Source of the DNA: Plicaturopsis crispa FD-325 SS-3
Lineage: Eukaryota > Basidiomycota > Agaricomycetes > Amylocorticiales > Amylocorticiaceae
Assembly (NCBI GenBank): GCA_000827205.1
Contig: KN832570.1
Coordinates: 278,879 to 342,878 of the forward strand
Direction of reading: 5' to 3'
DNA: 64,000 nucleotides
The translations under genes and the position numbers were made by a program. Below the pieces are notes generated by a model that was given only the letters and a program-made list of their open reading frames with translations, did no database searches and was not told the DNA's origin. Positions 10,376-21,200 of the stretch are shown here, in pieces; the stretch's first letter is position 1, and every line of letters starts with the position of its first letter.

Positions 10376-11716
10376 TCAATCCTCGGGAACAAGTTTCTCG
10401 AACTGCACACGGCGCTTCAACCACCTGACGGTATCCTCCTCAACCAAGATCCTGGCGTCCATCGAGACTTTCTCCAGAGGCCGACCCGCGGCGATACGCG
10501 ACGCGACGATATTTGACGGATCACAAGACAGCTGATGATACTGTGTCTTGATCGAAATAGATTTCAGCATCGGCCACGGGTCCGAATCCTCACCCTCCCC
10601 AGCGATCGGTTCCAGCCAAGTCTCCAAGACCGAACAACAATCGGTGTATGGATTGGCATAGACAACGACGTGCTCGACACCAGGGAACGCGCGTATCAGC
10701 CGGGGCGTAGCGGGCACTTCCTGCAGCGTCAAGCTGCGCAAGCACGGGAAACGGCCAGGATGGAGCCACGCCTCCAAGGGCGCAACCTGCGCACCGTCGA
10801 CGTGCCGCAGGACCAGCGTCTCCAGCCGCGGGGTGCGGATAGCGGAGAACAGAACGGGCAGCTCGTCTGCGCCGCACGACATCGCCCAGCCGATCTCCAG
10901 CGTCGTGAGCGAGGGCACATCAACGGGTCCTCCTTCGCGCCGGTCCGCGAAACTCCCGAAATCGCCAAACTTAAGAGTCTGCAGTGCCGGCAGGCCCGCC
11001 AGCGCATCCTGGATGGCGCCGAGCGTGCCCCCCGCGACGATGCGCAGCACCGTGAGGCTCGCGAAGGAGATGCGCACGTGGGCGAGCATGGCCCCGGCGA
11101 TCGTCAGCGATTCTAAGGCAGGCGCACTCGGCATGCCGGGCGCCGCGGCAACCCACAGCACGAGGCTGCGCAGTACCGGTACGCAGAGGCCCGCGAGGCG
11201 GAGCAGCACGCGCGAGTGCACGACGTCGAGCTCGGTGTCTTCGAACGACGCCCAGCGGTGCGCGTGTGCGGCGAGCGCGGTGAAGGCGGCGTCGGACTCT
11301 TCTCCGCAGCTGATGTGCAGCGGGAGGGTAAGCGAGCGTGTGAGGTGCGCGTGGAGGAGGCCGAGGGGGTAGCCGGGTGTGTGCGGTTGGCGCGCGATGT
11401 GGGTCCAGAGGGAGGGGTCGTGCAGAATCAAGTGGCGCCAGCGCTGTGAGACGTGCGAGGCGAGGACGTGGGAGGGGAGGGAGTCCTTTGTGTAGGTGGG
11501 GTCGCCGTAAGCGAATATTTGTCCGAGGATCTCGTCGGGCAGTTGCAAGACGGGCGTTCCGCGGTTGAGGAGGCTTCCGATACGAGATCTTACGGATCCC
11601 AGGGTGTATTGTACCTCTCGCAGTCGTTTGAGAAGGCCATCCTCGATAGCTTCCAATTCCTTTGCTTCACTCTGGAGGCTCACGATAACGACATCGTCAT
11701 TGCTATATTGGTACAT
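10376..11716 (-). CDS. F-box protein 3
   Basis: Intronless frame of 446 residues. The ATG at 11716 (MYQYSNDDVV) is chosen because the similarity to F-box protein 2 begins here; an in-frame upstream extension exists but is not conserved. It has the same layout: charged helix, F-box LQLPDEILGQIFAYG, HVSQRWRHLILHDPSLWTHI, leucine-rich tail. Compared with protein 2 it lacks a few residues between GMP and APALESL. No stop or frameshift interrupts it, so both duplicates may be functional. Substrate adaptor of an SCF ligase is the family role; the specific target is unknown. Confidence 0.86.
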   Translation of the reverse strand: MYQYSNDDVVIVSLQSEAKELEAIEDGLLKRLREVQYTLGSVRSRIGSLLNRGTPVLQLPDEILGQIFAYGDPTYTKDSLPSHVLASHVSQRWRHLILHDPSLWTHIARQPHTPGYPLGLLHAHLTRSLTLPLHISCGEESDAAFTALAAHAHRWASFEDTELDVVHSRVLLRLAGLCVPVLRSLVLWVAAAPGMPSAPALESLTIAGAMLAHVRISFASLTVLRIVAGGTLGAIQDALAGLPALQTLKFGDFGSFADRREGGPVDVPSLTTLEIGWAMSCGADELPVLFSAIRTPRLETLVLRHVDGAQVAPLEAWLHPGRFPCLRSLTLQEVPATPRLIRAFPGVEHVVVYANPYTDCCSVLETWLEPIAGEGEDSDPWPMLKSISIKTQYHQLSCDPSNIVASRIAAGRPLEKVSMDARILVEEDTVRWLKRRVQFEKLVPED

Positions 11717-11935
11717 GCCTTGTGTACACAAGACATGAGCGTTGAATGGGGCGGACGTCGTCATGTTGCCATGCACAAGACTCACTATGAATATGCTATT
11801 GAATCAGAATCGTATCCAAGGACCCTCTGATCCTGGCAGGATAGATTCAACGAGAGTTCACGATTGTGAGTCGAAGTTGAGATGGCGTTGAGTCGAATTA
11901 GATGGCGTCGGTAAACAAATACAAATACCACGGCC
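10376..11935. repeat. Segmental duplication unit B (F-box gene 3 plus 5' flank)
   Basis: Second copy of the unit at 8242-9834, same orientation. After the shared flank the two copies diverge: unit A runs into the membrane-protein fragment, while unit B ends at cggcccggcc near 11940. Confidence 0.8.
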
Positions 11936-12376
11936 CGGCCTAAGCGCCACGAGTCGACATTCTCTTGAGTCTTTCAACTCTCATTGTCAACATCTATTCG
12001 GATTCCACAGGCTGCGGGGCGCACTTATCGAGGTGCAAGTTAACACCAGCGGATCACTTCCTCCCAAAACATCATCACGCCGGTGCCGTCAAGACGAAAC
12101 TATGATATCTCACGCTGACTCCCGCAGCGCCACTAGCATCCGGAACTGCACGCAGCACGGTGCGCCGTGACTCCGTTTCGCATACCTTTCGGGGGAACCT
12201 GTTCAGCTCGGATCCAGGACGCGGAAGTAGAGATGGACACCAATTCATAGAGATACTATACAGGTATTAAGATTACAAGAGGACGCGCGCAAGTGCCAAC
12301 TTGCGCCCGGCCCTCGATTTGTTCGATTGTGGGGAGTTCAACGTTCAACTTTGGGTCTCCTCCTTCTCGGATTCAT
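11936..12376. other. Intergenic, 441 bp
   Basis: No exon, RNA gene or repeat was recognised. Confidence 0.4.
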
Positions 12377-12709
12377 CTACAAGCATGCTGAGCTACTCCC
12401 ATCTCTAGACACCGAGGAGGCGCAATGCTTACCCTTCTGCCCCTGCGTCTTCTTCCCGGGATGCTCCCAATCGCCAGCGCGGCCCATGGTCTCCCCGCTT
12501 GCGTCTAAGAAGCAGTCAGCAACAGCCTCTCTACCTCTACCTCTATATTGGCTCCAGCTATACTGGGACTGCGACGAACCTTTCGGGAAGACAGACACGA
12601 AGGTGTGTCCAGTGGCAGCGCCCTCAGAACCGGGGACGCGCGCCGAGTTGGCGTTGTCGCTGCCGACAAACTCGTTATGGGACTGGCTGGTTACAGAATC
12701 GTCGTTCAT
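12377..12709 (-). CDS. Small hydrophilic protein, unknown; probably two or more exons
   Basis: From an ATG at 12709 the frame reads MNDDSVTSQSHNEFVGSDN and stays open to 12377. A better model splices from VSVFPK (donor gttcgt) to DASGETMGRAGDWEHPGKK (acceptor ttcttag). That removes a serine/arginine-rich stretch and keeps the frame. The product would be a short, polar, probably disordered protein. I do not recognise a domain. The C-terminal end is uncertain because a further donor (gtaagc) follows TQGQK. Confidence 0.4.
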   Translation of the reverse strand: MNDDSVTSQSHNEFVGSDNANSARVPGSEGAATGHTFVSVFPKGSSQSQYSWSQYRGRGREAVADCFLDASGETMGRAGDWEHPGKKTQGQKGKHCASSVSRDGSSSACL

Positions 12710-13289
12710 GGTGACGGTAAATGTGTTTGGATGGATGTAGGAAGATGGACGATGTTTCTACGGGACAGTGCATTTATATGCGCCTGCCCGCTGCTCAGGC
12801 GTCCTTACGCCTCAAAAGGACATCGGTATACATCATGCCCACATCATGATGACGACGAAGTGTACCGGGGCGGATGCAAGACGCTACATTCCCCATCGAG
12901 GAGCTTTCCGGCGAATTTTAGCTGCTGTGTTTTGAAATCGGCGCGAGCATGCCCTGTTTGACGAACTCAAGTACTGCCGGTAGGTCACCTTAGTTATAAA
13001 AGTGCCTGGCGTGCCTCTACGTACGCACCTATTCCGGTTACGGAACGCCCCACCGGCACCCACGAAACGTTCGAAGGTTTCTACTTTGCAATCTGGGGTT
13101 GCTCTGGAGTGCGAGTCCTGATGATCGGATGTGGCTGAGGCCCACGCACATGGCGACGTTGCCGAATCCGACAGATCATCTCCGATCGGATTCAGCCGAT
13201 GCCGCCTTGATAAATGATCAACTCGAGCAGAACTTGCACCAGACCCTTTCATCCCCTCCCCCATCCCCCACCGTTCCCTTCCCACAATC
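12710..13289. other. Intergenic, 580 bp, divergent promoters
   Basis: Shared upstream region of the small hydrophilic protein gene and cyclophilin. It contains a pyrimidine-rich tract just before the cyclophilin ATG, as is common for highly expressed fungal genes. No coding exon is supported. Confidence 0.45.
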
Positions 13290-14096
13290 ATGTCCAACGT
13301 CTTTGTGAGTCCATTTTCCGAAACATCGCCCCCATCGCGGGCATCCTGTCCAGATCGCAGGCATCGCGGTGGGGTGTGTGTGCGTGCACCGATTTTCTTA
13401 CTGATCGACTGCGCTCGTTTTTTTCCACGTCTCGCGCAGTTCGATATCACCATCGACGGCAAGGATGCTGGCCGTATGGTCTTCAAGCTGTACGACGACG
13501 TCGTCCCCAAAACCGCGAAGAACTTCCGTGAACTCGCAACCGGTGAGCACAGCACGATTGGGTACACCCGATTTTTTCGCTCATGAGGTCATTTTCCTAG
13601 GCGAGCACGGCTTCGGCTACGCGGGCTCCTCGTTCCACCGTGTGATCCCCCAGTTCATGCTCCAGGGCGGTGACTTCACCAAGGGCAACGGCACCGGTGG
13701 AAAGTCCATCTACGGCGAGAAGTTCGCTGGTCAGTTTCCACTGCGCGATTGTCACAGGCCTTAGAATACTGACGTGGCTGCGGTTTGTAGACGAGAACTT
13801 CCAGCTAAAGCACACCAAGCCTGGTATCCTCTCCATGGCCAACGCCGGGAAGAACACCAACGGCTCGCAGTTCTTCATCACCACCGTCACCACCTCGTGG
13901 TTGGACGGCGCCCACGTCGTTTTCGGTATGCATCCCCCCCTCTCTCTGTACTTTTCCTGTGAATCAATACTCACACAAATGGCGCGCAGGCGAGGTCGTT
14001 GAGGGCTTTGATATCGTCAAGAAGGTCGAGTCGCTCGGCACTGCCTCGGGCAAGACCAAGGGCACGATCACCATCTCCAAGTCGGGCGTCGTCTAA
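13290..14096 (+). CDS. Cyclophilin A-type peptidyl-prolyl cis-trans isomerase
   Basis: Five exons (13290-13304, 13440-13542, 13601-13729, 13791-13925, 13990-14096) join in phase to 162 residues, the usual length of cytosolic cyclophilin A. The protein starts [20 protein letters not shown]. It carries the active-site [16 protein letters not shown] (catalytic Arg, Phe, Met and Gln), [30 protein letters not shown], and the Trp and His pocket residues in [12 protein letters not shown]. It catalyses proline isomerisation during protein folding and is the family bound by cyclosporin A. There is no signal peptide or extension, so it is cytosolic/nuclear. The first exon is only 15 nt long. Confidence 0.97.
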
Positions 14097-14656
14097 GGGG
14101 CGGGCGGCTAGCGAAGGAAAAGAAGTAACATTATCCAAACGGTTGTGAGACTGTATTAGGGACCCTTGTTTGTGTCAACCAACTTGTAGGCTGAAAGTGT
14201 AACTCCCGTGTGTCCGTCCGCTGCAAGATTGAAACCGCGATCGATCGCGTAATACTTTGCAACGATCTTTTGGACGGACGAACTGCAGTCAAGAGCTCCT
14301 TGAGAGTGCTTGAGCCGACGGCGCCGCAAATACAAGTATACGTTCGAGGAGTCGCGATAGTCTCGCGCTGTCCAGACCACCCACGCAATCGTCGCCAAAT
14401 CGTCGCACCCGTCAGCGCTCGGCGATCCCAAAACCGTCCACTGCTTCTAGACAAAGTTCAAACACTGTCACGCCACAACGCCCAAGAAAAGACAACCCGC
14501 ACATGCCTCCGTGGAAACGTGAGTCGTCGTATTTATGTCCAGCACATTCCGGAGTATTGCTAGTGTCTAGCATGTCCAAGAGCTTTCCCATCGTTTTATT
14601 ATGAGAAAGACATCGCACGGCACCCAAAACGCGCGAGTGGCGCTGAAGTCCGCCGG
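14097..14656. other. Intergenic between convergent genes, 560 bp
   Basis: 3' flanks of cyclophilin and P450 gene 2. No coding exon is supported. Confidence 0.45.
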
Positions 14657-16854
14657 TCAACCGGTCCTAGTAAGTACAGCCGCCTTCGTCGCTTCCGAGC
14701 GCGGTTTGATAGACGCCTTGAACGGTAGCGGAGCACTGCGAAAGTCAGATAATGTCGAAAACCAAGATCCAACCACTAAACGGACTCACACGACGATCCC
14801 AGACGTATACTCCCCCGACGGCTCCACACACGAACCATCCTCGTCCACAGCCTTCCCGACGTCGAACACTGCCAGCACGGACACAACAGTGATCCACAGC
14901 GACGACATCGCCATGTACCGCCCCGGGCACACGCGCCGCCCGAACCCGAACGCGGCGCAGGCGGGGTCTTTGACCGCGGGGTCGATGTGCCCCTCGGCGT
15001 CTAGGAATCGTTCTGGGAGGAAGGCCGAGGGGTTGGGGTAGACGGTCTCGTCGTGGAGCATGGCCCTGACAAATTGCTTGTGTTACTTCGTGGTCGGGAG
15101 GAGGTGGAATGGAATGTGTACCAGGTGTTTGGGATCACTATAGATTTAGCTGGGATGCGGTAGCCGTTGTAGGTGTCCTCCACTGTTACCACATGGGGAA
15201 CGCCTGCACCATAAAGTCGCATATCATTAGCTACAGTTCCCGCTCGTCGTCATCTGAGCCACAAACTTACTTTGCGGTGTGACAGGTGCCCATCTGAGCA
15301 CCTCCTTCACGATAGCATCGATGTACGGCAACGACGGCTGGTGGCTGAAGTCTGGGAGGTTCCCGTGGCCTACGACGGCGTCGATTTCTTCTTGCGCCCT
15401 TTTCTGCACCTCTGGGTTGTATAGCATAGCGAGGATGAATGTTCTGAGAGTTGAAATTAACTGCGGAATCATGCGTGAGTGCTATGGTGGTGATGAGTTT
15501 GACGAGTGGCTCACTGTCTCGCTCCCAGCTTGGTACGTATCGTAGAACGGCAAGTCAATGAGATGCAGAGACCGGCGAGCCTAAAGTGTATGGACCCTCA
15601 CCAGAATACATGGAACCAGCAGTCGCTTTGATCAGGTACTCCTGGCGACTATTGTCAGACTCGTCGCTACCTTGTACGGCTTCAAGGCATCTCGCGGTGA
15701 AATTCGACACCGAAGCACCTTTCATCTGAGCGTATAGGTCACGTCAGTGCGGTCACAGTGCAGACGCTGGGGGCGCACATACAAAATTGGCTTTCGCGAT
15801 ATCGAACGGGATATTGAACATATCGTCCGCGATCATATGCCATTCCCTAGCTTTCCTCTTGAACCCGGCTCCCGGCATCCATTCTGGCACGTATTTCACT
15901 GTGTCATATCCATGAGCGGAGGAGGAAGGGGTGAGATGTGACGATGGATGCACGTACGGAAGGGCAGGGACTCTACGTAGAATGCCCCAGGACTCCCCGC
16001 TTCGGAAAGCGCCTCCATCGCGAGGTCTGCAGTGCGCACGTACGGATCGTTGTCTGGTTGTACCTTGATGCCATATGCGATATCTATAATGACCTTCCCA
16101 GCCAGACTATATTCCGTCTAAGACATCATATAAGCTGACCAAGAGTAGCTGCGTCACTCACTGGGCGAAGTGCGCAGAAAAATCATCATGGAAATCTAGC
16201 AAGCGTCGAAGGAGGTCGTGCGTAGCCTCTATTTCAAGCGGCCTGAATTGGAGCGCAGCCTTTGGGTGGAATTCGCGGTGAAATAGACGGCGGATCGCTC
16301 TCCATGTCTCCCCGTAAGGTATCCCGGATAGAAAGCCTTCAAATCCCATTCTAAAGCCGAGGGACCAAGTGATGAGCTTTTGCTTAATCTGAAGGTGTAT
16401 CATGTGGGCTTACAGCTCAGTTACCATGATGAAAGGTGGCCTAAGTAGATAATGAGAAAAGTGTGAACACTGTTCTGAATACGATAGAACAACCTGCTAG
16501 AGTAGATCGAAGAGCGTCTCTCTAGAAGTTCGTTTGCGATTTCGGCTGAATTGATGATAACCACCGATGTCCCCGCCAAATCGACGTGCAGTATGTCCGA
16601 GCCTGCGGTTCCTCAGAAAGCAATAAGCAACAAGTGACGATGTGCACTTGAAGGTTGCTCGTACCGTAAGTGCGGCCCCATTTCTCGTACACCTGCGCTT
16701 CATGACCCTTCGGCATCTGGAACAGATTACCCACGATGGGCAGTGGTTTTGGACCGGGGGGCAATGGCAGACTCGAGTGTCGTCGTCTCCGTAGGTGCAA
16801 GTAGGCGAGAAATAATGCTGCTGCGAAGGTGAGGAGTAGGGAGGGGTCGATCAT
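14657..16854 (-). CDS. Cytochrome P450 monooxygenase 2, divergent member of the local family
   Basis: Starts MIDPSLLLTFAAALFLAYLH (membrane anchor) with hinge LPLPPGPKPLPIVGN. The exon plan follows the other local P450s: a short exon RPPFIMVTEL, then MGFEGFLSGIPYGETWRAIR, KYVPEWMPGAGFKRKAREWH, a 14-nt microexon, EVLRW (ExxR), LPERF, and FGFGRRVCPGR with the heme cysteine. The last exon ends VLTRTG. The I-helix reads AGSET followed by Leu rather than AGTDTT, so the usual Thr pair is changed. The splice sites I traced keep frame throughout. It is a microsomal oxidase with unknown substrate. It lacks the promoter box shared by P450 genes 1, 3, 4 and 5, so it may be regulated differently. Confidence 0.9.
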
Positions 16855-17710
16855 GGTGGGAGGGGATGCGGTAGATACTTCTTGGAATTATCAACGAGGA
16901 GGCACATACATATACGCAGGGAGGAAACATGGAGGCTGCTTGGTACCGATCAATATCCCGGATATCCTATCGGCTGCTATGTTCGAGAAGCTTGGGCAAT
17001 GTTGGACAGGCACCCTCACCATATTTGAACACACGGCGAAATCTTCCATCCGTCGAACACATGTAATCTTCTGGATCAAGCCTTCCATCTTGTTACTACA
17101 GGCGAGGACATTACTCCGACGAGAGAGAACACACATAAACCAGCCGGCGGCGACGATGGTGCAACTACGGCGGGCTTGTCAATGAGGGTGGGATAGGATT
17201 TCGAAAGATTTGAACAATACACACCTGCAGCTATCGACAGCGTTAACAGCCTCTGGATTAGTATGTAAAACGCTATCTGAGTCTCATGGACTTTGATGCG
17301 ATTGAGGTTCCATTCCAGCTGTTAATTTCGCTTGTGTCTCATGGCTTGCATACAACTGCGAGTCACACAGGAGGCGTCGTGATAAGCCTTGGGGCTCGCA
17401 CTGCGCTGTGTCAGAGGTCCAGTAGCGCGAGGTTTAAGCTTAGCTAGCGCTGTAGCACATTGAACTTTGAAGTTGAAGTATCGACCAGTTGAAGAGAGGA
17501 TTCAAAAGGTTGACGCTAGTAAGGACATCATTTCAACTCCGCGAATATGCGCTCTCTAGTATTCTGCAAAACTCACCGTCCCTCGAGTCCTTACGCCAGA
17601 TTTTGGCTGCTCAAATGTCGGTCCTTGACGCTTACGATGTGTATCGTATCCAATTTTGTAAGTCACGAACATTGTCAAAGTTATTTCGGGGACCGTCGCT
17701 CGTTATTTTG
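16855..17710. other. Intergenic between P450 gene 2 and the transposon, 856 bp
   Basis: Presumed promoter of P450 gene 2. The conserved box of the other P450 genes was looked for and not found. No coding exon is supported. Confidence 0.4.
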
Positions 17711-17849
17711 CAAGGACTGAATATACCCCATTCTGCGCGGACTGACTTGCCCTCGTTTTACCGGGACACCCGATTTGGACATTACGTCTGAGCTTCATTT
17801 CTCTTCATTTTCTTCATTTTGTCGACCTTTAAGTACCGCGCTCTATGTC
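17711..17849 (+). repeat. KDZ left terminal inverted repeat, outer part
   Basis: Matches the reverse complement of 31110 down to about 30975 with moderate identity; shared words include CAAGGACTGAATATACCC and TTGCCCTCGTTTT. The repeat is interrupted at 17850 by the nested element and picks up at 24768-24810. Confidence 0.8.
17842..17849 (+). repeat. Target-site duplication of the nested element, left copy
   Basis: TCTATGTC, identical to 24760-24767. An exact 8-bp repeat flanking the terminal repeats defines the insertion. Confidence 0.85.
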
Positions 17850-17882
17850 AGGACCCCGGACAATGCCTCAAGAGGCTGGATC
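17850..17882 (+). repeat. Terminal inverted repeat of the nested element, left
   Basis: 33 bp beginning AGGACCCCGGACAATGCC. It matches the reverse complement of 24727-24759 at 29 positions. Confidence 0.85.
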
Positions 17883-17888
17883 GTGGCA

Positions 17889-17984
17889 CGGACAAAAATC
17901 GCTTTTTTCGGTCCCAGGGCCTGTTTTTGTACGGACAAATTTGAGGTCCAATTCTGACATGGCCAGGACGAATGGCCGGACAAG
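17889..17984 (+). repeat. Subterminal CGGACAAA repeats, left end of the nested element
   Basis: Copies at 17889-17900 (CGGACAAAAATC), 17932-17940 and about 17976-17984 (CCGGACAAG). The same word recurs near the right end in the same orientation. Subterminal repeats commonly serve as transposase binding sites, but that role is inferred here. Confidence 0.55.
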
Positions 17985-18280
17985 ACCCACGAGATGCAGT
18001 ACGGCCAGATGTGTGAAACGGACGTGGTCCTGTGGGTCAGTGGTAACGGTCGCAAGCTTTTCTGACCTGGACAAATTTGCTGGTAGTACTGAGTTCGAGT
18101 CACTCAGAGGCCAATTGTTTTCTTACCCAGCTTGACCGAGCTCATCCCGTAATATTTATTTGCTACTGCAAGTTTTTGCGTATTGCACAGCCATTTTTGA
18201 GCCACTTCGTTGCGTCCAGACGTCCGGCACACTCTTGCTCATTCAAGCTCTATTAACTTCTATTCTTTGACCTGGCTAGT

Positions 18281-21200
18281 ATGGACATCACCGATGTCGA
18301 CTCGACCACTGCGACATTCTCTACAGAAGAGTGGATTAACAAGGGAAAGGAATACCCGACAAAAGATGTTCCTAATGGACTACAAGCTGCTCGACGAGAC
18401 GTCCTGACAATCCCCGACGAGTTTCAGAAAAAACTGTTGCCAGAGGATGCATCCGTTGCCAACCTGCTCGAGGAGCGCCTCCCCAAGGAATCCGCAGACA
18501 TAGTCAATATACACCCACACCATTGGTTCAGTCGAGATGCCCCGCTTGACAACGTCGACTTCCTTCTTACTCGACCTATCCCATCCCAAGATTTTCTCTA
18601 TAAACTGGAGGATGCGTTCGGTCAAGCATGGTTTGATGGTCACCTGTCAATAATTGACCATAGGTTCAATAACGGGATGGACCGCCTACCGCTGTGGAGT
18701 TTGACGGTGTGGAAGGAGCTACAGTACAGGATCAGGGCACGTTCAAAATGGGCGAAGAGCGACAAATGGCTTAATACCGAATCCTCGAGTCCTGATGTCA
18801 AAGCAGCACTAGAACAAGCACGCTCCTGTTTCCGCTTCGTTCCATGGCAGGCAGAGATCGGCAGTCTGCGGGGTGTTTATACGACCAGCCTCACGTCGAT
18901 CCTATCGAACAGCTGGTTGTCCGACGACCATATCGACATGATGATGGCGGACCTCGCGCGGCGGGTAGATGCTGATCCCAAGCTACGTGCAACGGTGATG
19001 ATCGCGCAGACGGACTTCTGTCGTGCTGTCGAATCTGCGGGGACAAAGCGTCAGTACACGAAGAAGCAGACGCCGACGCTCTGTCGCTACGAGGCAGACA
19101 TTAAAAAACGGAAGATACGACACCTGTACTTCCCAGTCTTTGTCGGCGGTAATCACTGGATAGCGGGCTGCATCGATTTTGTTGAGCATAGAATTTCCTA
19201 CGGTGAGACAGTCTCTGCGTACCTTTGTACAGGCCACTCCAATGACTCACACCATCGGTTAGGAGACTCACTCTCTCGTTCGAACCCACCACCCGCAGCA
19301 TTTATAAAATGCCTGCAAAATTGGTTGCGCGCATGCTTCAAAGGGCCTTTCCTCGCCATGGGAGACGCTTTGCCTCACGGGGACCAGCGGGACGTGCATT
19401 CATGTGGGATCTGCACCGACAACACGATAGCGCACGCAGCTCTAGGGGATGCCCTCTGGCATCCTAGCCGGCATGCGTTAGAGCGCGCAAATCGCTTTGT
19501 GGCCTTGGTGAAACATATCACAGATGTAAGTGAATGTTACATCTCCGATGAACCTTACACGGAGCTTACCTTTCTCCTCCAGCCTATGCAGAACGTAGAG
19601 TGCAATGCGCTTTCTGACCTACACACGGACGTCGCGAGCAACCGGGAGATTAGCCTTACACGTGCTAGAGACCACCACGATGTCGCTGACCTTGCATCGC
19701 CCGCATTCACCGCCGACTCGTCGGACAAGTCACCATGCTCTAAATCGCCGCCGCATTCGCTTCCTCGCCTCGATAACACCCTCAATACTCCATCCGCTTC
19801 CCCGCCATCACGTCTATCCCAGCATCGTCTTAGCCCCAAAGCGGTCTTTGATATCCCGCTCGATCTGCCCACATCCGTACCACCCTCCGACGATGGTAGT
19901 AGCGGTGTCGATATCCCTATGGACACAGATGCCGACGACGAATTAACTAGTGATTCACTAGCGCTCTCGCTGTTTGATCAACAGTCAGACGTTAGCATGC
20001 CTAGTATTCAGGGCCAGGAGAGTGCCAATGATATGGACGTACACAGTAGTCTCGACAACCAGTCTTTGAACGACGGCTTGTCATCTGAAGTCAAAGGGCA
20101 CTCTGGCTCACAATCGGATGCCAGGCCGTCATCGCTGTCGTCATTTTTTGTGCCGAAATTCAAGAGAAAGCACACTCACGACAACTCCGAGACGTCCTCA
20201 CACTCCAGCGCGATACCCAATTCGCAGACAAAACGAAAGTCGAAGAAGAGACCTAAGGTCACTTCAGAGGATCACCTCGCTGGACCTAGCGGGATAAGTC
20301 GTTCGGCGCGAACATCCAAAGCGGCGAGAGAGGCGGTAGCGAGAGGAGAGTTCCAAGTAGACGAGGACCAGCTAGACAGGTGGAAGAGGAAAATCGTAAA
20401 GCTCGACGAGGATGCAGAGTTCCATCCATCTGATATTCGACAAGTCCGACACTCGCGCTGTGGCAAATACGTTCGCGTTAAGGAGCCATACAACATGTCT
20501 CGATTTGAAGAGCACATCTACCGCTGCACTCCGAAAAAACAGAAGTCTGCGCGCGGTGCTGGTAATCAGACGTTGTTTGCCATGGCGGAGAGGTTCAAGT
20601 GGTCAAAACTATCTGCCGCTACCAGTAGCGCTAGCGCTCCCACGGCGTCATCGACCACTCCACCAATGCGACCTTGTCCTGGCCTTACACATGCCGATGA
20701 CCCTAGGATCTCCCACTATCTAGACAGGACCGCCACGCCTGGTGGAGGGGCTAGGTCCGTCACTGTCATTGCCAAAGAGCGTTTCCACAAACTTTTCTCC
20801 CTACTCAGCAAGGAAAAAAAGGATGAGGTCCTCGACGTGCAAACGGGTGAGCATGTCTGGCGAAACGATCACCAGCACACTCGCGTGTTCTCCACACAGT
20901 GCAAACGTGAAGTTCAACGTGAGCTGGATGGCGAACGCTGCATGCCGTGTGCACAGTGCCTTCGCTTGTTGAAACACGGAGCGTTCAAGGTTGCGTTACG
21001 CAAGCCCATTCCAAAGGATGAGAACCTCCCGTTTGTGAATCACCGTTATCGAAACAAGGCTCTGGGCGATCTGTATGCTCGGGTGCGCGGCCTGCGAGAC
21101 ATAATCGAGACAGCGGTACGGTCTAATATCAAACCTTTATTGTCGACAAGTGAACTGACGGGCGTATATCCGGATATTAGGACGCCAAGAACACTCCGTG

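Noticed and set aside
11717-11785. N-terminal extension of F-box protein 3
   Set aside because: The extension is not matched in F-box protein 2; similarity between the duplicates begins at the ATG at 11716.
16384-16403. Apparent frame problem between exons 2 and 4 of P450 gene 2
   Set aside because: A short exon (RPPFIMVTEL) with a TTAG acceptor and GTAAGC donor restores the phase, so the gene is intact there.
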